The notes beneath the pieces are model-generated. The model had not been told where the DNA came from. It was given only the letters and a program-made list of their open reading frames with translations, and did no database searches. A stretch of 64,000 bases of DNA from Caecitellus pseudoparvulus (Eukaryota; Bigyra: Bicosoecida), in the NCBI GenBank assembly GCA_965644315.1, contig CBFFRQ010000088.1:124001-188000 (forward strand). The letters are read 5' to 3'. The position numbers and the translations under genes are program-made. Every line of letters begins with the position of its first letter. Position 1 is the first letter of the stretch. Shown here one piece after another: positions 21,028 through 31,900 of this stretch.

Positions 21028-22728
21028 TCAGCTGGCTTGATCGCTTGCGCCACCCAGCACTTCGTCCGCGACGGCGGCGATGACGCCCCATGCGTCCCTC
21101 ACGCTGGATTCGTCGTGTCTGGGGTTCCCGATGGCCAGGCGGATCATGTACTGCCCATCCACCTTCGTATGCACGGCAAAGACGCGCCCTGTAGCATTCA
21201 CCGCCTCCAGCAACTTGGCGCTGCGTTCACCCTCTGGCCCGTCCCGCGCCACACGGAAGCAGACAAGGGACAGGGACGTTGGGGCAGCCAACTCGAAGCG
21301 GGCGTCCGCAGCAATGAGCTGCGTCAACGTCTGCGCCAGGGTGCAGTGCTCGCGAATGTACGCCCGCAGGGCGTCAGCGCCGAACATGCGCAGAACAAAG
21401 AACAACTTCAGGGAGCGGAAACGCCGCCCCAGAGGCACCTGCCAGTCCCGATAGTCCTGCACGTCACCTGCTTCGTACTCGGCGCTGCGCAGGTACTCGG
21501 GGGTGAGGGACAGGGCCTGCAGCAACCAGCGCTTGTCCGCCACCCACATGGCGGAGCAGTCGAAGTTGGTGAGCAGCCACTTGTGCGGGTTGAAGTCGAA
21601 GGAGTCAGCCAGCTCCATGCCCTTGGCCAGGGGGCGGTACTCGGGGCACACCAGCGCACTGCCAGCCCACGCGCCGTCCACATGCAGCCACATGTCATGC
21701 GCTTTGGCCACGCGCCCCAGCCCCTCGATGTCGTCAAAGGCGCCGGTGGAGGTGCTACCCAGGGTGGCGCAGGCGTAGATGGGCACCAGCCCCGCCTTCA
21801 CGTCGGCCTCCACTGCAGCCTGCAAGGTGGCCCCCGTCAGGGCGTGGTTGGCGCCGGCACGGGCTGTGTCGCGCAGGCAGTCCGGCGCCGGGCTGGGCGT
21901 AGTGGGCAGGGCGCGGAAGCGGTCCAGAGCAATGCCTGCGATCATGGCAGCCTTCTTGACGCTGGAGTGTGCTTGCGAGGACGTGTATACGACGAAGCGA
22001 GAGGCCCACTCGTCCTCCGTCACACCCTGTGGCCGCCGGGCTTGGGCGCGAGCCTTCGCCGCCAGCAGCGCCACGGCCGTGGCTTCCGAAGCCGTGCCCT
22101 GGATGACGCCCCCCCCCGCGCCAGTGGAGGCGAAGTGCTCTGGCAGGCCCAGCAGGCCATGCAGCCAGTCCAGTGTGATGGCCTCCAGCTCCGTGCAGGC
22201 GGGGGAGGCCACCCAGGAGAAGCCGATGACGTTGAACATGCCTGAGAGCATGTCCCCCAGCAGGCCCGGCACACTGGTGTTGGCGGGGAAGTACGCCAGG
22301 AAGCCCTTGTGCTGCCAGTGCGTGACGCCGGGCATGATGTGGGCCTGCACGTCTGCCAGCACCTCCTGGAAGGAGTGCGGGGAGCTGGGCACTTCGGACG
22401 GTAGGCGCTCCCTCAGGTACCCTGGCGCCACTGCTGCCTTGACGGGGTGCTGCCCCACAGAGGCGTAGTAGTCTGCGATGAAGTCCACCATCGCATGCCC
22501 ATGCTGCCGAAACGTCTCCCAGTCTTGCACCTGCTGAAACACCTCATGGTGTGCCTTGTGCGCCTCCTCGTCGTACGGGAGGGCAGGCACGCTCCCAGCC
22601 TTGTCAGCCTGAACCCCTGGCTCCTCGCCGCTTTCTGAAGAAACACTCCTGAGAACCAGCCCCGAGGCTGCCACTGATGCCGCACATGCCTTCACAAGGT
22701 GCCTCGATGTGCGAAGGGCTGACAGCAT
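21028..22728 (-). CDS. PLP-dependent aromatic-L-amino-acid decarboxylase family protein
   Basis: 566 residues, single exon, ATG at 22728-22726; the frame is open further upstream but has no earlier ATG. Group II decarboxylases turn DOPA, 5-HTP, tyrosine, phenylalanine or tryptophan into amines. The PLP-binding lysine is in SFDFNPHKWLLTNFDCS; the cofactor-stacking histidine is in TSSQAHSSVKKA; the aspartate that pairs with the pyridine nitrogen is in WLHVDGAWAGSAL. The N-terminal dimerisation part (MVDFIADYYASVGQHPVKA and YLRERLPSEVP) is intact, so the length is normal apart from an N-terminal extension of about 60 residues (MLSALRTSRHLVKACAASV) that looks like a mitochondrial presequence. Substrate cannot be told by eye, and some plant relatives are aldehyde synthases. 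Confidence 0.9.
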   Translation of the reverse strand: MLSALRTSRHLVKACAASVAASGLVLRSVSSESGEEPGVQADKAGSVPALPYDEEAHKAHHEVFQQVQDWETFRQHGHAMVDFIADYYASVGQHPVKAAVAPGYLRERLPSEVPSSPHSFQEVLADVQAHIMPGVTHWQHKGFLAYFPANTSVPGLLGDMLSGMFNVIGFSWVASPACTELEAITLDWLHGLLGLPEHFASTGAGGGVIQGTASEATAVALLAAKARAQARRPQGVTEDEWASRFVVYTSSQAHSSVKKAAMIAGIALDRFRALPTTPSPAPDCLRDTARAGANHALTGATLQAAVEADVKAGLVPIYACATLGSTSTGAFDDIEGLGRVAKAHDMWLHVDGAWAGSALVCPEYRPLAKGMELADSFDFNPHKWLLTNFDCSAMWVADKRWLLQALSLTPEYLRSAEYEAGDVQDYRDWQVPLGRRFRSLKLFFVLRMFGADALRAYIREHCTLAQTLTQLIAADARFELAAPTSLSLVCFRVARDGPEGERSAKLLEAVNATGRVFAVHTKVDGQYMIRLAIGNPRHDESSVRDAWGVIAAVADEVLGGASDQAS

Positions 22729-22937
22729 GGCGGCGGGGCTTCGTGTCTGTGCCGGGCGGTGCGGAAATCGCTTCTGCAGGAACTTCCTTGCTCCAGGTGC
22801 AGCGATTCGGGGCAATGCAAGCGGCAGCAAATTCAAAACAAACGCTTAAACACTTAAAACCTTGACAGCATGCAATCGGATAACTTTTGCCTCTCTTTGC
22901 ATTCTGCATCTTGGTACTTGAGGCAGCCTGGCAGCCG
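22729..22937. promoter_or_regulatory. Divergent promoter region between decarboxylase and SET gene
   Basis: 209 bp between start codons on opposite strands. The stretch 22826-22885 is visibly AT-richer than its surroundings (runs such as caaaacaaacgcttaaacac), as expected for a shared promoter core. No known element can be named. Confidence 0.45.
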
Positions 22938-24614
22938 ATGGCCGCAGCAGAACCCAGCGCCGGTCCAGGCGCCGAGGCAGGCGCCCCAGCCATCGCCCCT
23001 CACCACGCCAAGCTGCTGGCATGGGGCAAGGCCCATGGAGTGACCATGCACGCGGGGCTGAGCATCTTGCACATCAGCGACGCCGAGGGCAGGGGCGTCG
23101 TGGTCACGCAGGCAGTGGCCGAGGGGGAGCGCCTGCTGTGCGTGCCTCGCAGGCTCATGCTGGACGAGACGCGCCTGGCGCGCGACCTCGGCGGCCTCGT
23201 CCAAGCATGCCACGAGCTGCACGAGAACGAGACACTCCTTGCTACGGCCTTCCTGCTCATCGCCGCGCAAGGCAGCGGCCTGCACCCCCCCGCCCCCGGC
23301 GCGCCGAGCTGGGGCGTCTGGCGCCCGTACCTGGACGCCCTGCCGACTCTACAGGAACTGCAGGGCATGCCCCTGCTGTGGAGTGCAGAAGACGTGGCCT
23401 CTGTGCGTTCCAAGCAGTGGCAGGAGGAGGTGACGCGGGCCCAGGCTGACGCCAGCAGCGAGCGAGGCGTGCTGGACACCGCCTTCGCAGCAAGTTGCAA
23501 GGGGGCGGCTGCAGGCACAGCCAGCGGCGGCACCCCAGCAGGCGACATGGACGCTCTGTCGCCCCCCCCTGCCCTGCTCGCCTGCCTGCGAGCGCCGACT
23601 GAGGAGGAGTTCCTGTGGGCTCGTTGCTGTGTGGCTAGCCGGACCTTCCTGGACGGCGGGCACATGGACGAGGAGTTTCTGTTCGCAGAGGCGGCACACA
23701 TGATGCCGGTGGTCATGGTCCCCGTCGCAGACATGATGAACCACGCCTGCCACGGCGTCACCTGCTGCGCCAGCTGGGAGGCCAGCGACGGCGGCGCAGC
23801 ATATGTCCTCGAGGCACCCTGCGACCTTCCGGCTGGCATGCAGGTGTTCATATCCTACGGCGAGAAGGGTGGCGAGGACATGCTGGAGTCGCACGGCTTC
23901 GTTCCACGCCCTCCGCCTGAAGCTGCCGCGTCGGTGAACCCGTACCAGGGCCTGGCCCTGCTCATGGCGCCGCTGACACAGGTGGGTGGTTGGGACGGTC
24001 TCGCGACGCCGGAGCGGCGCGCATCCAGCCTGGAGTATTTCCTGACGTGTTCCACGGCAGTGGAGGTGTACGGCTCTGTGGGCAGCATGCTGGATGTGCT
24101 GAAGTACATGCGAATAGCGCTGGGCCCGGCCGCCGTCCTGGAGTCGCCCACGCCGCCCACCCAGATCCTCAACGGCCTGCACTCGCTGAGCCACGAGGCC
24201 TTCGTTCTGCGCCAAGCGGTGCAGGCGGCCATGCGCACCAGTGGCATGCTGGACAGCGAGTGGAGTGCGGAGCTGCAGCAGCTGTTGCAGCAGGCGGGCC
24301 TACACAGCCCTGCCGCTGGCACCGCCACGAAAGCCACGAGCACACCCCGCGCCGAGGTGCAGGAGCTCCTGCGCCAGCGCCGCCTGGCAGTGGAGCACAT
24401 CCTGTCCTTCTGGCTCGCCTTGCTCAGCTTTGTGTCGGGGCTGGCGGAAGGCCAGGGCGCCAAGCCCAGCATGGCCCAGCTGGATGCTTGGTGCAGCGCT
24501 GCAGTGGGCGACAAGCAGCAGGCGCCCGTGCTGCCCCTGTGGCACGCAGGAGACGTGCAGTCCCTGGCCAGCCAGTACATCGGCAGCCTGCTGCGCCTGC
24601 CGCGGCCACAGTGA
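22938..24614 (+). CDS. SET-domain protein methyltransferase (SETD3/SETD6/RuBisCO-LSMT type)
   Basis: 558 residues, single exon. I chose the ATG at 22938 (context gccgatggcc); the frame is open upstream but only from a TTG. This group methylates lysine or histidine in non-histone proteins. The N-terminal part of the SET domain is GRGVVVTQAVAEGERLLCVP. After an insert (iSET), the catalytic C-terminal part has VADMMNHAC (the NH..C core that binds AdoMet), ISYGEKGGEDMLESHGF (the SYG.K.N..LL..YGF motif with the catalytic tyrosine) and then a helical RuBisCO-LSMT substrate-binding domain at about 340-540 (LEYFLTCST, LRQRRLAVEHILSFWLALLS). The usual Asn after SYG.K is replaced by Gly-Gly. The substrate cannot be assigned. 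Confidence 0.82.
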   Translation: MAAAEPSAGPGAEAGAPAIAPHHAKLLAWGKAHGVTMHAGLSILHISDAEGRGVVVTQAVAEGERLLCVPRRLMLDETRLARDLGGLVQACHELHENETLLATAFLLIAAQGSGLHPPAPGAPSWGVWRPYLDALPTLQELQGMPLLWSAEDVASVRSKQWQEEVTRAQADASSERGVLDTAFAASCKGAAAGTASGGTPAGDMDALSPPPALLACLRAPTEEEFLWARCCVASRTFLDGGHMDEEFLFAEAAHMMPVVMVPVADMMNHACHGVTCCASWEASDGGAAYVLEAPCDLPAGMQVFISYGEKGGEDMLESHGFVPRPPPEAAASVNPYQGLALLMAPLTQVGGWDGLATPERRASSLEYFLTCSTAVEVYGSVGSMLDVLKYMRIALGPAAVLESPTPPTQILNGLHSLSHEAFVLRQAVQAAMRTSGMLDSEWSAELQQLLQQAGLHSPAAGTATKATSTPRAEVQELLRQRRLAVEHILSFWLALLSFVSGLAEGQGAKPSMAQLDAWCSAAVGDKQQAPVLPLWHAGDVQSLASQYIGSLLRLPRPQ

Positions 24615-24684
24615 TGGGAAGTGCATTGTCGGCAGGGACGGGCGCGGAGTGCACGTCCTGGCCCCCCCGGCTGCCGCGCAGCCT

Positions 24685-26046
24685 CTATTCCGCTGTCGCG
24701 AAGGCAGACTTGTCCAAGGAGTCGAAGTACGGGTGCTCCAGGGCGGCCTTGCAAGAAATGCGGTCGGCAGGGTTGTACGCCAGCATCTTCTGTGGGACGA
24801 GGGCGGCCGGGGCTGGTTGGGTGGAGCACTGGCGTGCCAGACGCGGCCCGACGACTTACGGTGAGCAGATCCAGCGCATCGCCTGTGAACTTCGGGAAGG
24901 CCTTGTCGGCGGGCTTGGCGGGCCACTTGGGGAAGTGGGGCTTGAAGTCAGGCAGCTTCGTGACACCAGGCCACACGGTCTCGTTGGGCGTGCCCAGGGT
25001 CCTGCAATGCAAGGGGGACAGCGCCATTGCAAGCTTGCACAGCGTGCTACACCGACATTGCGCGGTGCTCACCTGAAGATGCGGAAGATCTCGTCCACTT
25101 CGCTGTCACCGGGCCACAGCGGCTTCCTGTTCACCATCTCTGCAAAGATGGTGCCGACGCTCCACATGTCCACGGCGGGAGAATATGTGCGCTGGCCGAG
25201 CAGGATTTCCGGGGCACGGTACCACAGTGTCACAACCTGTGGACAAGGCGACGCAGGCAGTGTCTTGCTGGACGGCCGTTACGGAGCAATTTCCGCATGC
25301 GCCCCTCGCTGCCAGCCCGCGACAGGCGGCACCTGGACTTGGCAGAGCTGGCAGACAAGCAGGCAGGATGATGGGCATGCACGTGCTGCACTCACCTCGT
25401 GGGTGTACATGCGCAGGGGGATGAGGAAGGCGCGAGCAAGGCCAAAGTCCGCGATCTTCAGGACTCCGTGCACGTCCACGAGCAGGTTCTGGGGCTTCAG
25501 ATCGCGGTGCATGATGCCACGCTTGTGGCAAAAGTCCATGCCCAGCAAGAGCTGGTACATGTATGACTGCGCAGGCAAGGGAAGGGGCCGCAGCTTGTGG
25601 AGCGGTCCAGTGTGAAGCACTGCCGCTGTGCGCACCTTGACCAAGTCCGAGCTCATGCCGCCCTTGACGCTGTCCATGTAGTTCTTGAGGTCCTTGTCCA
25701 ACCACTCAAACACCAAGTACAACCTGCGCTCACTGTGCTCCACTTCCTTCAGCCTGCGAGTCGTTGGCGTTGCGGTGCGCCGAGAAGCGCCACGGAGCCA
25801 AACGCCGCGCGGCACGCACTCGACGATGTTGGGGTGCGTCAGCTCCTTGAGGAGGGAAATCTCACGCAGGGCGGTGCTGGGCACTCCCTCGTCTTCCATT
25901 TCCAGCCGGATCTTCTTCATGGCCACCGTCTCGCCTGTCAGCTTGTTCTTGGCACGGTACACCACGCCGTAGGTGCCCTGGCCGACTGGCTTCTCCACCC
26001 GGTCATACTTTGCGAGGCCGGTGAGGCCCCCAGTTGCAGCTGCCAT
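24685..26046 (-). CDS. Cyclin-dependent kinase, CDK1/CDK2 type with PSTALRE helix
   Basis: 308 residues from six exons: 26046-25820, 25753-25636, 25566-25396, 25236-25073, 25001-24860 and 24789-24685. Introns are 66, 69, 159, 71 and 70 nt, all GT-AG with consistent phases. The length is standard for a CDK. P-loop [11 protein letters not shown], catalytic lysine VAMKKIRL, cyclin-binding helix [16 protein letters not shown], catalytic loop [22 protein letters not shown]-loop [19 protein letters not shown] (activating Thr in THE). The inhibitory Thr-Tyr pair after the glycine loop is present (GTYG). The C-lobe ends in [24 protein letters not shown] differs from the PSTAIRE of animal CDK1 by one residue. 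It has the most introns of any gene in the window and lies convergent to the SET gene. Confidence 0.93.
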
Positions 26047-26473
26047 GGCAAAGCCAGTTTGTTGGTGAGAGACTTCACAGGGTGCTCGCTGCAGGCATCG
26101 GTCGTGCTATGGTGACATGGGTTTGGCGCGCAGGCGCTTGTGCATGGCTGGCGCGAGTGTCAACGGCAGCTGGCGCGCCACGGCTGGAGCGGCGGGGTTG
26201 AGACGCCAGGGCCAGGCACGCAGGGGCATGAGTGCGGGTGCGATTTCACACAACTTGGGATCGTAGGACTGCTGTGGAGGCAGCTTTCGTGCCCGGGATC
26301 AGCGAGGCACTGTGCGAGGCAGCGCATGACATGCTCCCCTCCGCCGTGGCAGAGCCAGGCAAACCTTGCAGGCGGGAAAAAATCGCACCAGCACACACAG
26401 GCGCTGGGAACGTATGCCCGCTGACCCATTCCAGGGACCTGTGTGAATGCTTGTGCATGAAGGCTTCGGCATC
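26047..26473. promoter_or_regulatory. Divergent intergenic region between CDK and PKG-like kinase
   Basis: 427 bp between the two start codons. It must hold both promoters. No tRNA, repeat or recognisable box found. An ATG at 26447 lies in frame with the PKG-like gene but is not the preferred start. Confidence 0.4.
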
Positions 26474-28968
26474 ATGGGCTGCACCTCCAGCAAGGCCACC
26501 GATGTGGCAACCATGAACCCGGCGGCACATGGAGTCACTGTGCCTTCCCCGCTGAGTTCCGAGCGAAGCACTCGGTCAGGAGGGGACATGCTGACGACAG
26601 CAGCATTGAAGAGCAAGAAGCAAGGCCGGACGCAGATTACGGGGGAGTCCCTGGACGTGGAGGCTGTGCAGCGCACGTTCAGGCCCAAAGTGGTGCCAAA
26701 GGCACCCGCAGTCCAGGCACTGATCTTGCAGGCCCTGGCGCAGAACTCGCTCCTGGACGCCCTCGGAGACGAAGAGCGCAACACCATGATGCAGTGCATG
26801 ACCAGCGAAGTGCTGCCTGTCGGGCAGAGCATCATCAAGCAGGTGAGCGCGAAGCCTGGCGGCGCTGCGTTTTCGGCGGGCTGTCAACTTCCGCTGCACC
26901 CCTGCGCGCGCAGGGCGACACCCGCGGCAACTTCTTCTACGTGGTGTCCAGTGGCTGCCTTGATATCCTTGTGGGCGGGGACAAGAAGGCAGAAGCTGTG
27001 CCCCCCGGCACTGCCCCTGGCTCCTTCCCGGCAGTGCACTCGTTCGGGGAGCTGGCCCTGCTCTTCGACAGCCCTCGAGCTGCGACGGTCAAGGCAGCCA
27101 CTCACGCGGAGCTGTGGAAGCTGGACCGCCTCACGTTCAAGAGTATCTTGATGACGACATCTCAAGGCGACATCACACGCATCAAGACGGCGCTGTCCCA
27201 CGAGCGGTCTCCGCTGGCATCGCTGACGCCTGTGCAGCTGGACCGCGTGGCTGAGGTCGCCATGCTGCAGACCTACAAGAAAGGGGACCAGATCATCAAG
27301 AAGGGGGACATGGGGGACGTCTTCTACTACATCGAGCACGGCAGCGTGCTGTGCACCAACATTGACGGCCAGAGCAACAATGTGCTGTGCGCCGGGGACT
27401 ACGTGGGCGAGCAGGCCCTCATCGAGAACGTGCCGCGCAAAGCAGACGTCTTGGCGGAGACAGACGAGGTGCACCTCATCGCCATTCACCGAGAGGACTT
27501 CAACTTGCTGCTGGGGGACTTGGGGGACCTGCTGAAGCAGAACCACCGCATGCGGCAGCTGCTGTGCGTGCCCGCCATGGCCCACTTGTCGGAGGCGGAC
27601 CGCACCCGCATCCTGAATGCGGTGCAGCTCGTCGAATTCGAGAGTGGCGACGTGGTGTGTGACGCAGGAGATCACTTCTCAGGCTTTCACATCATCAGCG
27701 AGGGCAGTGTGGCGGTCATGAACCCCGACTCGGGGAGTGAGGAGGCTGTCCTGCGGGCCGTGACTGGCGTTGGCTTGCCGCAGCTCATGGCCAACAGCCC
27801 CGCCGGCAAGCACTACGTGGCCAAGGGAAAGGCGTTGTGCTTTTTCATCGGCAAGGAGGAGTTCGATGCATTCCTGCGCCCGGTCGCTGCAAACCTTGCC
27901 CCAGCCGCGGCCACCCGCCCTGCGACGGGCGCCGGCACTGCAGCGCCCTCTGCGGGCCAAGGCTCAGCTTTGGATGCGCCTGCCAGCCACCTGCGGGACA
28001 TTCCCTTCTCCCGGCTGCGGATAGGGAAGACGCTGGGCATGGGCACGTTCGGGCGAGTGAAGCTGGTTGTGGACAAGGCCGACGGGGAGGCGTACGCGTT
28101 GAAGATGCTGCAGAAGGCCCAAATCGTCGCCATGAAGCAGAAGAAGAACGTGATGCTGGAGAAGGACATCCTCATGGCGCTGAACCACCCCTTCGTGCTG
28201 AAGATGTTCGCGACGTACAAGGACAAGAACCGCCTGTACATGCTGATGGAGCTGGTGCAGGGCGGGGAGCTGTTCACGCGCCTGCAGTCCCAGGGCGGGG
28301 CCGTCTCCGTCTCGGCCACCCGGTTCTACGGCTCCTGCGTGCTGGATGCCCTGCACTACCTGCATGACCGCAACATCGTGTACCGCGACCTGAAGCCAGA
28401 GAACCTGCTCGTGGACAGCACGGGGCACGTGAAGGTGGTGGACTTCGGCTTCGCCAAGTTTGTCAAGTCCCGCACCTACACGCTGTGCGGGACTCCAGAG
28501 TACCTCGCCCCCGAACTCGTCCTGCTGAAGGGGCACAACAAAGCCGTGGACTACTGGGCTCTGGGGGTGCTGCTGTACGAGATGGCGGTGGGGTACAGTC
28601 CATTTGCTGACCACGAGTCGGGCTCGCAGAAAGCCATCTTCAGGAATATCGTGTACAACACTGTGGACTTCCCCAAAGCGCTTCAGCGGGAGGACGAACT
28701 CGTGCAGGTCATCAGGGCCCTGCTCACAAAGGACAAGTCCAAGCGCTTGGGCTCGCTGAAAGGGGGTGCCGAGGACATCAAGGCTCACGCCTTCTTCAGG
28801 CGTCCCAACCCCGCGGCTTGGGAGCGCCTGCGCAGCATGCGGGAGAAGACGCCTTGGATCCCCCCTCTGAAGAGCGCCACTGACACGTCTAACTTCGACC
28901 CGTACGACGAGGAGGAGGACGTCGAGCCGTACCGCGACGACGGCACTGGTTGGGACAAGGACTTTTGA
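26474..28968 (+). CDS. PKG-like cyclic-nucleotide-dependent protein kinase with predicted N-myristoyl anchor
   Basis: 807 residues from exons 26474-26842 and 26914-28968; the intron 26843-26913 is 71 nt, phase 0. The chosen ATG gives MGCTSSK, a strong N-myristoylation plus palmitoylation signal; the ATG at 26447 would bury it. Three cyclic-nucleotide-binding domains follow. cNBD1 (about 80-200) has an intact phosphate-binding cassette, FGELALLFDSPRAATVKA. cNBD2 (about 228-330) has GEQALIENVPRKADVLAE. cNBD3 (about 342-447) is degenerate. The AGC kinase domain (about 482-745) has LGMGTFGRVKLV, YALKML, YRDLKPENLL, DFGFAKFV and GTPEYLAPELV; the AGC C-tail has SNFDPYDEEEDVEPY. Regulatory and catalytic parts on one chain is the PKG layout, as in apicomplexans and ciliates. 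Nucleotide specificity is unclear because cNBD1 reads Arg-Ala-Ala as in PKA. Confidence 0.9.
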
Positions 28969-28993
28969 ACGGTCCAATCGCTGTCAATGCAAG

Positions 28994-31900
28994 TCAAGTG
29001 CCGCGGGCAACCCCTGCGTAGAAGCCGTTGAAGTCCAGGCGCGCCAGCAGCTGGCGCAGGCGGGAGCCCAGCTCCCTCTCAGCCCTCGAGTCCAGCTTGC
29101 CCATGAACGTGCGGAGGAAGGAGTTGAACAGCTGCCCGGACTTCTCCATGGTGCGCTGCCAGGCAGCTTGCCCCATTTGGTGCTCGATGGCTTCGATTTG
29201 CACCCGTGCGCGCTTCGTGCGCACGGCGACATCCGACAAGATGCTGGGGTCACTGGGCTGTGCCGCCTCGTCGATACGCTCCGCCAGCGTCTTGCGGCCT
29301 GGCTTCGTACCCACAGAGAAAGCCTGTGCCTTCTGACTGCCCGTGGCACTGAAGTGCCGTGCACGGCCATACGCCAGCCCCTGCTCAGCCCGCCGCCTGC
29401 GGGCAGCGCGAGCCTTGGCCATGGCCGCCGCTTGCTCAGGGGTGATGCCGGCCCGCGCATCGATCTCTTCTGGACTCAGCTTCGCCGACTGCAGCATGGT
29501 GTTGAGCTGCGTCGCGAACAAGAAGCACAGCGTGACGAGCTTGTTCAGCAGGCGCAGCAGCTCCAGGCTGGTCAACAGGCACTCCTTCAGGCCCGTGTTC
29601 AGGAACTCGCAGTGCACGCGGATGACCTCGTCAATGGACTTGCAGCTGCGCAGGCCCTCCTGCATCTCGTGCCAGCGGGGCTCAAACACTTCAAAGGTGC
29701 AGTAGTAGATGAAGTTCTGAAGAAAATGCAGCATGCGCTGCCTCAGAGCGTACGAGCGAGCCAGCGTGGAGGTGAGGTTCAGCCCCTTCACTTCTTGGTG
29801 CGCCTGCCAGCAGTCGCAGAGCACCCGCTCCACATACCTGCAGAAGAACAAGTGCCTGAACAAGAGCTGGTACTTGGTCATGCTGCGCTTGGACAGGACG
29901 AGGGTGAGGGGCCAGGCGGCCGCGAAGTCCAGGGTGAAGGCGGCATACCCCTTGAGCACCTCCCCTGCTCGGCGCGGCACGCGGGTGACCGCCTCGCCAC
30001 GAGCCTCAGCGTGCACGGCCTGGATGTGCTGCACCAGATTCATGCTTCCCAGGGTGCAGGAAACGGCATCGGCGTCCTCTTCGGGGATGCCAGGCAGGCC
30101 GCGCAGCGCCAAGTCCAGGAGTCCCCGCAGGCGCTGCAAGGAGGCTGTGCCTGCCGCCCCTGCATCCTGCAGCACGCCGCCCCCCGTCGTCAGGCCCAGC
30201 CCCGACGCGGGGTCCACTTCCTTGGCTAGCTCCTCCCCCGCCGAGTCCATGAAGGCGGAGAGGAAGTCCCCGCTGGACATGAGGAAGAGCGCCTTCATGC
30301 TGTCCAGGCGCTGGGGCAGGCGGCCCACCTGCATGACCTGGTGCATGAGCCTGGAGCTGGCGTGCTGCATGGCTCGACCCAGCACCTCAGAGTACGCGGC
30401 AGGGTCTGTGGAGAAGGGGATGTCCCTGGCGCCGGGGCACTCGGCCGCCACACCACACAGACGCAGTGCGTACAAGTACTTGCCCGCCGTGAGCAGGGCG
30501 TCACCGTGGCTCTCCAAGAACCCCGGCAATTGCCGTGCGTTCAGACACACGCGCTGCTCCCAGAAGGCTGCGTTGTAGTCTCGGGACAGCGCTGACGCCT
30601 TTTCATGAACCTGCTCCTGCACTGCAAAGCCGGCCCGCGCAGCAGCCCCCTCAGGCAGGCGCCCTGTGAACACCCACGCGGCAACCTGAGCCAGGAATGG
30701 GCGGGCTGCTGCGGCGAGGGCAAAGTGGAACAACGCCTTGGACGTCTCATCCCCCGCCTGCAGCCAAGACAGGTACAGGGAATGCAGCAGGGCGCCTCCA
30801 CAAGCCGTCTGGGACTGCTGCACACAGGCGTGCAGCGTGCGCACGGTGCGCGACGCAGGCTGAAGGTGGTACCAAAGGCCTTGCAAGGAGAGGCCTGGCG
30901 CTGCACCTGCGGCGGGGGGCATGCGATGCTGCTCCTCCAGCTGCGCCACCAGGCGCTCCACCTCGGACACGACCTGCCCCAGCGCCGCCGCCAGTGCTTG
31001 TGCCACCTTGCCGGACCCGGGCAGGCTGCGGCGCTCCACAAACCTCCGACATGCGACCAGCTGCTCGGCGAGGGGGAGCATGCGCTGCACCAAAGACCGC
31101 GCCGAGACGTCACTGGGGCCGGGTGACCCCCCACCAGAGGGGATGAGGTGGAACGCCACCCGGTCCGGTGCCGTCGAATCGGCGGCATGTGGCGGGCTGG
31201 CCCCGCCTGCATCCAAGGCCGGCTGAATGTACCTGCCAGGGAACCCCAGAAGCACGTCCAGGACGTCTTCGACGAGGGACGCCTCTTGCAGGGAGGGAGG
31301 CGCTCGGCCCAGCTCCAGGGGGGGGGCTGCCGCTTCAGGCGGCGGCAGCACAAACACGTCTGCGGCCGTGGCAGAGGGCCGACACAGCGCCCACAAAGGC
31401 ACTGTGGCAGTGTGTGGCAGTGCTGCAGCAAAGAGCATGCAGCCTGGCAGGGCCAAGCCAGCAGGCCATGCCGGTGAGTGTGTTAGACAGGTGGACTCGG
31501 CCAGCAGGCCGCTGGTGAAGAGAGCCGTGGAGGTGGGGCCCCCGGAGGCGGCGTGAAAGATGCAGGAAGGCGCGAGTGTGCCAGGAGCTGGGGCGGTAGG
31601 TGGAGAGGCGTCCGCTTCAGCGGGGTTCGGCAGCGCCACTCGGCCCAGCAAGTGGTTGGTCACGGGTTGCAGGCTCTGCAGCTCCAGCGCTGGCCCGCCG
31701 GCAGAGGCGCCTGGATCCACAGCCGCCGCGAGGAAGGAGTGCGGCTGCCCCTGAGGACTCAGGAGGAAAGGCTCTCCGGCCCGCACTGTTGGTGGCGCGC
31801 TGGAGTCAGCGCGCGCTTGAGCACGTCTGGCCAGGTGCAGGGGGGTGGTGAGCTGCCAGACTGTGCCAGGCTGGCCGAGCACCCCGCCAGCATGCACGGC

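Noticed and set aside
26447-26473. Upstream in-frame ATG of the PKG-like kinase
   Set aside because: It would place nine residues before MGCTSSK and destroy the acylation signal.
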